From Mucor racemosus (Eukaryota; Mucoromycota; Mucoromycetes; Mucorales; Mucoraceae), in the NCBI GenBank assembly GCA_027405735.1, contig JAPEHQ010000001.1, forward strand, positions 6,138,001-6,202,000: a stretch of DNA of 64,000 bases, written 5' to 3'. The notes under the pieces are model-generated. The model was given only the letters and a program-made list of their open reading frames with translations, ran no database searches and was not told the DNA's origin. The position numbers and the translations under genes are program-made. Positions 1 through 10,558 of this stretch are shown piece by piece. Each line of letters begins with the position of its first letter. Within the stretch, counting starts at the first letter, position 1.

Positions 1-3000
1 TAATACTGCTATTTGCTGAGTATCAGTAGCAATTTGGTTCACAAAAAAGTCTTTATTCTTGACCAAAATATAAAAAAAAGCCTGTTGTTTTTGCCCTATA
101 TCATGTAATTATGCTAGATACAATAATGCAAAAGTTGACTTTATTTCACTAGAAAATATAACTGGAGTTTCTAGTGAGCATATAATAATCAATAGATGCA
201 AAATAGCGCTACGTATATAAGTATATATACAAAAATTTAGTAGTAGATAAAGCGTATATATATATACTATATATTAACTAACAAAATTTTTATAATCTAT
301 AAAAGTTATGGTCATCAATGTTGAAAATACCAGATCTCGTCCTATCTCCACATGAAAACAATATCTGATAATACAGTAATACCGTATATATATAATAAAA
401 ATTGATTTTTAGATTTTTTTCTATGTATAAGCTAAACAATCACACTGTATGATATTTCTGTAATTATTTTTCTTATTATTCAATAAAAAAATTACAACTT
501 ATTTTGTTCGTTCTGTCCTCCACAATCTATTTTGACTTGCTGTAGTACACGAAAAAACTACGCGCGATAAGTTAAAATAAATTTTAACATTAAATTTGAA
601 TTTTCAAAAAAAAAGTTTCATAGTTCCAATCTTCAAAATAAGAGTAAGCCTTCTTTCTATAACTAATAACTTCATAATAAACCTTTTTTAGGATATACCT
701 CAGAGACTACAAAATAGATATGAATTAGTTGCATTATGCTAGCTATTCCTGAATTCATTTTATATCTCATGAAAGGCTCAAAAACACGTAAGATCCACTG
801 CTTTTTTCTTGAAAACTGGGTTTCACTTTTCATCGCTGCTATACTTTTTTTTTTCACTAAATAACACCAAGATAAAATTATATGCCAATGTACCTGAAAT
901 GTTCACCTTTAATCCAAAAACAAGTATCCGGAAATATCCTATTTTTTGCAGTTGATAATAATTTTTCAATACTAAGGTTTCAGATTTTTACGCGTATTTT
1001 ACTGCTAAAGGATTGAAAACTTTGAGCCTCCATATCTCTACAAAAAATTAAGCTATACTAACATGTTCTAATAATAAAATTTACTTGTTTTGAAGCGCTT
1101 TATAACATATTTTAGTATAAAACGATTATGAACACTTTTATTTTTTTTCATTTTTTTGGCATTTCTATAGTAGGTTTCAAAATATTGGTTAAATTGAGCA
1201 ACATTTTTTTTGCATTCATGTCATCCAGCTCGTTGAACTCTCTCATACCCAATTTAGTTTTTTTCAAAATATTGATTTTTCGTGGAGATATCCTCAAAAA
1301 TGTGTACAAAGAGACACCCTCATCTCCAACCTCAATTTTCCCCTTGTATACCCTCATCCCAAATTCTGAAACAGAAAAAAATTTGGACAAAAATGTTGTT
1401 TTCTCTACCAATAATGCAGCTAAAATATTTTGCAATAGCTTGATCGATAGATACTTTTTTTGCGCATCATTTCAGTTTTTTATATTTTAAATATGCTTAT
1501 AAAAAGTGATGTGTATCTTCAAAAAACCTTCAAAATTTCAATTGCATTTTACGCAAAATTTAATGTGAAATGTTTGTCTGAATTTTATTTAAATGAATGC
1601 AGAATCCAAAACTGTACAAAAACTATTTAGTATACTAGGTCGACTTACTTTGCAGTTCAGGAGCAATTAAACGATTTTGTTTTTTTCATCATTTTTCGTC
1701 CATTTTTTAAAATAAATTTTGGAACCCAGTTATCATAAGCTGTAAGCTGTGATATTGACTATTATTTTGATTATCTGGATGAAAAATCAATATTTTTGGC
1801 TGAAACAAAAAATACAGAGTAGCAATCAATTAGATCTATCTTGTGAATATATAAATTAAGCCCTGGATAATGAGTTTTAAGTTTTACAAAATAGTAAACT
1901 AATATTTACAACTGCAGAGACAAAGAAAAAAATCCCCATCCTTGTGAATATTGATCCAATTAATCTCCAATTATACATGATGGTAGATTTACATATACCC
2001 TGCTGCATAAAAATTTATATTTCTACTCTCACAGATCACTGTGAATTGAGGAAACCATCCGCAAAACATGATATTTCTGTCCAATGAAACCACGTGTTGT
2101 GTCGTATATTTTCATTTTTGATAAATAATACTTAAAAAAGAATATGATTAAAAGAGAATGAGTAACGAATCAGTTCTTCTTCAACAACTGTATGATAAAA
2201 AACAAGATATCATTTATTTAGATATAAAAGTATGGCATTTTATATTGATTTGATATTGAGATCCTAAGATTATTCAATTTAAGTCATTATTAAACCACTA
2301 GACCTATTTGGTAGTAATCTATGGATATAAATGGATTAATCATAATTTAACAGTACTTGCAGAGCTTATGAGTTACCTTGTTTCAATGTTGCGCGCTAAA
2401 TATGTTTGGATATTTATTTGATAGCTATTTGATTAACTAACCGCTGGGATAAAATAATAGATTGTCATAATTGAGGTCCAAACGTTCTTTTTATTAATTG
2501 CTGCTGATGGATATACTTAGTACACTAGGAGTTTCTTATTTATAATATCCGATATCAAGGCTTTCCGGTTCAATGCATGTTGTAGTCAGTAGATTGTAAG
2601 ATGGGTTGATACTGTAGACGGTGATAAAGTATGGTACAGTATTTGGTGGCATACAATATGCATGATGATAAATAATAAATTGACGGAAGCTACATACCTT
2701 TGGGCATTATTTTTAAGCTTTTACATATAAAATGCTTCTTGAGTGAAGAGTGATATGCCTTTATTTAATAGTATTGTTTATGCGGTAATAATTACCCTGA
2801 AATCCATTATTAAGGATAAATTAAAGTTGATGACAAACCAATTTCTAATTGATAAGGACTAAAGTCGGAACTGATAGAAATCCAAATATAATTAACAATG
2901 TTACTTGCTGAGCTCTTTTCAAGTCTGTCTGAAAAATGACTAAAGATATTCCATTATGTATGCTTTTATGTTACAATTAGTAATATTCTATTTGTTACTT

Positions 3001-3261
3001 ACTGGATGATGAAAACCAAAATCAAGATATACAGACAGCAGTAGTAGGCCTATTAATTTATCAAAATATGTTTAGGTTAAATAAAGTTAGAAATTTAATC
3101 AAGTAAAGAGATATCGTTTATTGGAATGAAATTAATAGGGTTTATATACTATTTGATTTGGGGAATTAATGGTGTGGTAAGGTAGTTTAGATGTTATTTA
3201 ATAGTAATGTGTCATGTTGGTATATCATGTTGGAATATCGCACTGGCGTATTATGCTTTTG

Positions 3262-3300
3262 TACCATGCTTCTATACCATGCTTCTATACCATGCTTTTA
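3262..3300 (+). repeat. 13-bp triplet direct repeat
   Basis: Three head-to-tail copies of a 13-bp motif (TACCATGCTTCTA, last copy with one change) inside tandem unit 1. The equivalent in unit 2 is at 7118-7156. Its function is unknown. Confidence 0.85.
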
Positions 3301-3650
3301 GGAGCATTGTATAGTTAATATTTAATTAAGGAACTTCCGGTTCCGGATCTGTTATTGTTTACTTTTTTGGATTTGACATGATCCGGTTTAAGAATGATAC
3401 ATCACCTATAATACAACGGTTTACATTATTAAATTATTGCGTGCAGAATGTGTCTCTCTTGTGCTCTTGTACTTGTGAAACAAGATATTCATAAAGAAAA
3501 TGGATTTCCAAAATAGCACTAAAAATACTAGAGTAGAGAAAAGAAGAAAACAATTGGTAGTCTTTTGAAAGCTGTGCGTAGAAAGGTAAAACGAAAAAAA
3601 AAGGGGAGGGGGTGATTAGCTGTGCTTCTAGCCCGGCAAACACAAGTTCC

Positions 3651-3740
3651 GAAGAAAATCCGTTTACATGAGTTTCGAACCCACAACCTCTCCGTTTGAA
3701 CTAGCTGTAAAGCGCTAAGTCTAGCAACTAGGACAAACAT
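3651..3740 (-). other. tRNA-like / SINE-like pol III promoter remnant
   Basis: Read on the minus strand, this stretch has a B-box-like GGTTCGAAACT and, about 45 nt upstream, an A-box-like segment. The flanks GTTTGTC and ATGTAAAC could pair partly as an acceptor stem. I could not fold a proper anticodon arm, so it is not called a functional tRNA. A degenerate tRNA or tRNA-derived SINE head is the best guess. It is repeated at about 7507-7596 in unit 2 and lost from unit 3. Confidence 0.35.
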
Positions 3741-3856
3741 CCCCTCTATGTTTGTTTTTTTTTAATTGCTGTCCTTTTACTTATCTGCTATTTTGTTTTT
3801 CTCGATTTGTGCAATATTGAGTAATTTGATCATATTTTTTTCTTTGGTACAGTATA

Positions 3857-6800
3857 TAATACTGCTATTTGCTGAGTATCAGTAGCAATTTGGTTCACAA
3901 AAAAGTCTTTATTCTTGACCAAAATATAAAAAAAAGCCTGTTGTTTTTGCCCTATATCATGTAATTATGCTAGATACAATAATGCAAAAGTTGACTTTAT
4001 TTCACTAGAAAATATAACTGGAGTTTCTAGTGAGCATATAATAATCAATAGATGCAAAATAGCGCTACGTATATAAGTATATATACAAAAATTTAGTAGT
4101 AGATAAAGCGTATATATATATACTATATATTAACTAACAAAATTTTTATAATCTATAAAAGTTATGGTCATCAATGTTGAAAATACCAGATCTCGTCCTA
4201 TCTCCACATGAAAACAATATCTGATAATACAGTAATACCGTATATATATAATAAAAATTGATTTTTAGATTTTTTTCTATGTATAAGCTAAACAATCACA
4301 CTGTATGATATTTCTGTAATTATTTTTCTTATTATTCAATAAAAAAATTACAACTTATTTTGTTCGTTCTGTCCTCCACAATCTATTTTGACTTGCTGTA
4401 GTACACGAAAAAACTACGCGCGATAAGTTAAAATAAATTTTAACATTAAATTTGAATTTTCAAAAAAAAAGTTTCATAGTTCCAATCTTCAAAATAAGAG
4501 TAAGCCTTCTTTCTATAACTAATAACTTCATAATAAACCTTTTTTAGGATATACCTCAGAGACTACAAAATAGATATGAATTAGTTGCATTATGCTAGCT
4601 ATTCCTGAATTCATTTTATATCTCATGAAAGGCTCAAAAACACGTAAGATCCACTGCTTTTTTCTTGAAAACTGGGTTTCACTTTTCATCGCTGCTATAC
4701 TTTTTTTTTTCACTAAATAACACCAAGATAAAATTATATGCCAATGTACCTGAAATGTTCACCTTTAATCCAAAAACAAGTATCCGGAAATATCCTATTT
4801 TTTGCAGTTGATAATAATTTTTCAATACTAAGGTTTCAGATTTTTACGCGTATTTTACTGCTAAAGGATTGAAAACTTTGAGCCTCCATATCTCTACAAA
4901 AAATTAAGCTATACTAACATGTTCTAATAATAAAATTTACTTGTTTTGAAGCGCTTTATAACATATTTTAGTATAAAACGATTATGAACACTTTTATTTT
5001 TTTTCATTTTTTTGGCATTTCTATAGTAGGTTTCAAAATATTGGTTAAATTGAGCAACATTTTTTTTGCATTCATGTCATCCAGCTCGTTGAACTCTCTC
5101 ATACCCAATTTAGTTTTTTTCAAAATATTGATTTTTCGTGGAGATATCCTCAAAAATGTGTACAAAGAGACACCCTCATCTCCAACCTCAATTTTCCCCT
5201 TGTATACCCTCATCCCAAATTCTGAAACAGAAAAAAATTTGGACAAAAATGTTGTTTTCTCTACCAATAATGCAGCTAAAATATTTTGCAATAGCTTGAT
5301 CGATAGATACTTTTTTTGCGCATCATTTCAGTTTTTTATATTTTAAATATGCTTATAAAAAGTGATGTGTATCTTCAAAAAACCTTCAAAATTTCAATTG
5401 CATTTTACGCAAAATTTAATGTGAAATGTTTGTCTGAATTTTATTTAAATGAATGCAGAATCCAAAACTGTACAAAAACTATTTAGTATACTAGGTCGAC
5501 TTACTTTGCAGTTCAGGAGCAATTAAACGATTTTGTTTTTTTCATCATTTTTCGTCCATTTTTTAAAATAAATTTTGGAACCCAGTTATCATAAGCTGTA
5601 AGCTGTGATATTGACTATTATTTTGATTATCTGGATGAAAAATCAATATTTTTGGCTGAAACAAAAAATACAGAGTAGCAATCAATTAGATCTATCTTGT
5701 GAATATATAAATTAAGCCCTGGATAATGAGTTTTAAGTTTTACAAAATAGTAAACTAATATTTACAACTGCAGAGACAAAGAAAAAAATCCCCATCCTTG
5801 TGAATATTGATCCAATTAATCTCCAATTATACATGATGGTAGATTTACATATACCCTGCTGCATAAAAATTTATATTTCTACTCTCACAGATCACTGTGA
5901 ATTGAGGAAACCATCCGCAAAACATGATATTTCTGTCCAATGAAACCACGTGTTGTGTCGTATATTTTCATTTTTGATAAATAATACTTAAAAAAGAATA
6001 TGATTAAAAGAGAATGAGTAACGAATCAGTTCTTCTTCAACAACTGTATGATAAAAAACAAGATATCATTTATTTAGATATAAAAGTATGGCATTTTATA
6101 TTGATTTGATATTGAGATCCTAAGATTATTCAATTTAAGTCATTATTAAACCACTAGACCTATTTGGTAGTAATCTATGGATATAAATGGATTAATCATA
6201 ATTTAACAGTACTTGCAGAGCTTATGAGTTACCTTGTTTCAATGTTGCGCGCTAAATATGTTTGGATATTTATTTGATAGCTATTTGATTAACTAACCGC
6301 TGGGATAAAATAATAGATTGTCATAATTGAGGTCCAAACGTTCTTTTTATTAATTGCTGCTGATGGATATACTTAGTACACTAGGAGTTTCTTATTTATA
6401 ATATCCGATATCAAGGCTTTCCGGTTCAATGCATGTTGTAGTCAGTAGATTGTAAGATGGGTTGATACTGTAGACGGTGATAAAGTATGGTACAGTATTT
6501 GGTGGCATACAATATGCATGATGATAAATAATAAATTGACGGAAGCTACATACCTTTGGGCATTATTTTTAAGCTTTTACATATAAAATGCTTCTTGAGT
6601 GAAGAGTGATATGCCTTTATTTAATAGTATTGTTTATGCGGTAATAATTACCCTGAAATCCATTATTAAGGATAAATTAAAGTTGATGACAAACCAATTT
6701 CTAATTGATAAGGACTAAAGTCGGAACTGATAGAAATCCAAATATAATTAACAATGTTACTTGCTGAGCTCTTTTCAAGTCTGTCTGAAAAATGACTAAA

Positions 6801-7712
6801 GATATTCCATTATGTATGCTTTTATGTTACAATTAGTAATATTCTATTTGTTACTTACTGGATGATGAAAACCAAAATCAAGATATACAGACAGCAGTAG
6901 TAGGCCTATTAATTTATCAAAATATGTTTAGGTTAAATAAAGTTAGAAATTTAATCAAGTAAAGAGATATCGTTTATTGGAATGAAATTAATAGGGTTTA
7001 TATACTATTTGATTTGGGGAATTAATGGTGTGGTAAGGTAGTTTAGATGTTATTTAATAGTAATGTGTCATGTTGGTATATCATGTTGGAATATCGCACT
7101 GGCGTATTATGCTTTTGTACCATGCTTCTATACCATGCTTCTATACCATGCTTTTAGGAGCATTGTATAGTTAATATTTAATTAAGGAACTTCCGGTTCC
7201 GGATCTGTTATTGTTTACTTTTTTGGATTTGACATGATCCGGTTTAAGAATGATACATCACCTATAATACAACGGTTTACATTATTAAATTATTGCGTGC
7301 AGAATGTGTCTCTCTTGTGCTCTTGTACTTGTGAAACAAGATATTCATAAAGAAAATGGATTTCCAAAATAGCACTAAAAATACTAGAGTAGAGAAAAGA
7401 AGAAAACAATTGGTAGTCTTTTGAAAGCTGTGCGTAGAAAGGTAAAACGAAAAAAAAAGGGGAGGGGGTGATTAGCTGTGCTTCTAGCCCGGCAAACACA
7501 AGTTCCGAAGAAAATCCGTTTACATGAGTTTCGAACCCACAACCTCTCCGTTTGAACTAGCTGTAAAGCGCTAAGTCTAGCAACTAGGACAAACATCCCC
7601 TCTATGTTTGTTTTTTTTTAATTGCTGTCCTTTTACTTATCTGCTATTTTGTTTTTCTCGATTTGTGCAATATTGAGTAATTTGATCATATTTTTTTCTT
7701 TGGTACAGTATA
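3857..7712 (+). repeat. Tandem repeat unit 2 (3,856-bp unit)
   Basis: Second complete copy of the 3,856-bp unit, head-to-tail with unit 1. The dispersed-repeat core lies at about 4546-5706, the 13-bp triplet repeat at 7118-7156 and the tRNA-like stretch at about 7507-7596. The very high identity to unit 1 implies a recent duplication, ongoing homogenisation, or an assembly duplication. The sequence alone cannot separate these. Confidence 0.95.
7507..7596 (-). other. tRNA-like remnant, second copy
   Basis: Same sequence as 3651-3740, carried by tandem unit 2. It has the B-box-like GGTTCGAAACT on the minus strand but no convincing anticodon stem. Confidence 0.35.
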
Positions 7713-8775
7713 TAATACTGCTATTTGCTGAGTATCAGTAGCAATTTGGTTCACAAAAAAGTCTTTATTCTTGACCAAAATATAAAAAAAAGCCTGTTGT
7801 TTTTGCCCTATATCATGTAATTATGCTAGATACAATAATGCAAAAGTTGACTTTATTTCACTAGAAAATATAACTGGAGTTTCTAGTGAGCATATAATAA
7901 TCAATAGATGCAAAATAGCGCTACGTATATAAGTATATATACAAAAATTTAGTAGTAGATAAAGCGTATATATATATACTATATATTAACTAACAAAATT
8001 TTTATAATCTATAAAAGTTATGGTCATCAATGTTGAAAATACCAGATCTCGTCCTATCTCCACATGAAAACAATATCTGATAATACAGTAATACCGTATA
8101 TATATAATAAAAATTGATTTTTAGATTTTTTTCTATGTATAAGCTAAACAATCACACTGTATGATATTTCTGTAATTATTTTTCTTATTATTCAATAAAA
8201 AAATTACAACTTATTTTGTTCGTTCTGTCCTCCACAATCTATTTTGACTTGCTGTAGTACACGAAAAAACTACGCGCGATAAGTTAAAATAAATTTTAAC
8301 ATTAAATTTGAATTTTCAAAAAAAAAGTTTCATAGTTCCAATCTTCAAAATAAGAGTAAGCCTTCTTTCTATAACTAATAACTTCATAATAAACCTTTTT
8401 TAGGATATACCTCAGAGACTACAAAATAGATATGAATTAGTTGCATTATGCTAGCTATTCCTGAATTCATTTTATATCTCATGAAAGGCTCAAAAACACG
8501 TAAGATCCACTGCTTTTTTCTTGAAAACTGGGTTTCACTTTTCATCGCTGCTATACTTTTTTTTTTCACTAAATAACACCAAGATAAAATTATATGCCAA
8601 TGTACCTGAAATGTTCACCTTTAATCCAAAAACAAGTATCCGGAAATATCCTATTTTTTGCAGTTGATAATAATTTTTCAATACTAAGGTTTCAGATTTT
8701 TACGCGTATTTTACTGCTAAAGGATTGAAAACTTTGAGCCTCCATATCTCTACAAAAAATTAAGCTATACTAACA
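7713..8775 (+). repeat. Partial tandem unit 3
   Basis: Third, incomplete copy of the 3,856-bp unit. It follows the other two closely up to about 8775 (unit position about 1063), where substitutions begin (first ones at 8776 and 8780) and accumulate. The rest of the unit, including the tRNA-like part, is absent. This is the right edge of the homogeneous array. Confidence 0.9.
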
Positions 8776-9092
8776 CGTTTTAATAATAAAATTTACTTGT
8801 TTTGAAGCGCTTTATAACATATTTTAGTATAAAACGATTATGAACACTTTTATTTTTTTTCATTTTTTTGGCATTTCTATAGTAGATTTCAAAATATTGG
8901 TTAAATTGAGCAACATTCTTTTTGCATTCATGTCATCCAGCTCGTTGAACTCTCTCAGACTCAATTTAGTTTTTTTCAAAATATTGATTTTTTGTGGAGA
9001 TATCCTCAAAAGTGTGTAAAGATAACTTCGCTTCTAGTTTCAATTTTTCTCTTGGATACCCTCATCCTAAATTCTGAATTTGAAAAATGCAG
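8776..9092 (+). repeat. Diverged continuation of dispersed repeat core
   Basis: Continues partial unit 3 in the same orientation and matches unit positions about 1063-1390, but with many substitutions and small indels. The end near 9092 is where the sequence flips to an inverted copy. It looks like an older family member onto which the homogeneous array has been joined. Confidence 0.75.
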
Positions 9093-10272
9093 CTACTACA
9101 CTAATTTTTTGTATTCACAAGGTAGACCCAACTTGAAGCTACACTGTATTTTTTGTTTCAGTAAAAAATATTGATTTTTCGTCGAGATAATCAAAATAAT
9201 AGTTCTTATCACAGCTTAAACCCTATAGTAACGGGGCTCCAAAATCAATTCGAAAAAAATAATCAAAAATGATTCAAAAAACAAAAATGTTAAAATGCTC
9301 ATGAACTGCAAAGTAAGTAGACCTAGCGTATTAAATGATTTTTGTACAGTTTTGAATTTCGCATCCATCTGTATAAAATTCGAAAAAATGTTTCACGTAA
9401 AATTTTGCGCAAAATGCAATTGAAATTCTGGAGGTTTTTTGAAAATACATGTCACTTTTTATAAGCATATTTAAAATATAATAAACGGAAATGATGCGCA
9501 AAAAAATTATCTATCGATTGAGCTATTGCAAAATGTTTTAGCTGCATTATTGGTAGAGAAAACAACATTTTTGTCCAAATTTTTTTCTGTTTCAGAATTT
9601 GGGATGAGGGTATACAAGGGGAAAATTGAGGTTGGAGATGAGGGTGTCTCTTTGTACACATTTTTGAGGATATCTCCACGAAAAATCAATATTTTGAAAA
9701 AAACTAAATTGGGTATGAGAGAGTTCAACGAGCTGGATGACATGAATGCAAAAAAAATGTTGCTCAATTTAACCAATATTTTGAAACCTACTATAGAAAT
9801 GCCAAAAAAATGAAAAAAAATAAAAGTGCTCATAATCGTTTTATACTAAAATATGTTATAAAGCGCTTCAAAACAAGTAAATTTTATTATTAGAACATGT
9901 TAGTATAGCTTAATTTTTTGTAGAGATATGGAGGCTCAAAGTTTTCAATCCTTTAGCAGTAAAATACGCGTAAAAATCTGAAACCTTAGCATTGAAAAAT
10001 TAATACCAACTGCAAAAAATAGGATATTTCCGGATACTTGTTTTTGGATTAAAGGTGAACATCTCAGGTACATTGGCATATAATTTTATCTTGGTGTTAT
10101 TTAGTGAAAAAAAAAGTATAGAAGCGATGAAAAGTGAAACCCAGTTTTCAAGAAAAACGCAGTGGATCTTACGTGTTTTTGAGCCTTTCATGAGATATAA
10201 AATGAATTCAGGAATAGCTAGCATAATGCAACTAATTCATATATATTTTGTAGTCTCTGAGGTATATCCTAT
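9093..10272 (-). repeat. Inverted copy of dispersed repeat core
   Basis: Reverse-complement copy of unit positions about 1850 down to 690. The 95-aa frame of the units' minus strand appears here on the plus strand (9526-9813) with only one amino-acid change. With the plus-oriented copy at 8384-9092 it forms a large imperfect inverted repeat: arms of about 700 bp, spacer of about 500 bp. Similarity stops near 10272. Confidence 0.85.
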
Positions 10273-10558
10273 AATGTATTTAATCTAAGGATGATTGAAG
10301 AAAAGAGGGCACGCTCTGGTTTTGAAGATTGGTACCTACAAAAATAAATAGCACTATGAAAAGCGCAGCCTATTAGATATAGCTGCATCACTGCGAGCCT
10401 AAAAATAAACTATTGTATTCTGCATTTGAAAAAAGGCAACTTTTATTTAAATGAAATTGTTTATGCAATTGAAAGTGCTGCTGGTTGCTTGAGTAGAGAG
10501 CAGCTATTTCAATAAAGATGATTGAATATGTAAATGTTCTTTAAAACCGGATTGATAT

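Larger units (their letters stand above)
1..3856 (+). repeat. Tandem repeat unit 1 (3,856-bp unit)
   Basis: First complete copy of a 3,856-bp direct repeat. The sequence at 1 recurs at 3857 and 7713, and every ORF inside recurs with the same spacing and the same translation. I saw no difference between units 1 and 2 in the stretches I compared. The array continues off the left edge of the window. Each unit contains the dispersed-repeat core (about 690-1850), a 13-bp triplet repeat, and a tRNA-like stretch near its right end. No convincing protein-coding gene is visible. The longest frames are 120 aa (1128-1490, +) and 95 aa (1148-1435, -) on opposite strands of the same bases, and neither resembles a family I recognise. 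Confidence 0.95.

Noticed and set aside
1128..1490. 120-aa plus-strand frame (and copies at 4984 and 9507)
   Set aside because: It lies opposite the 95-aa frame on the same repeat bases, is dominated by Phe/Ile/Leu/Ser as expected from T-rich DNA, and shows no domain. Not called as a gene.
1..8775. CRISPR or other spaced short-repeat array
   Set aside because: The repeats are long direct tandem units in a eukaryotic genome with no regular repeat-spacer pattern.
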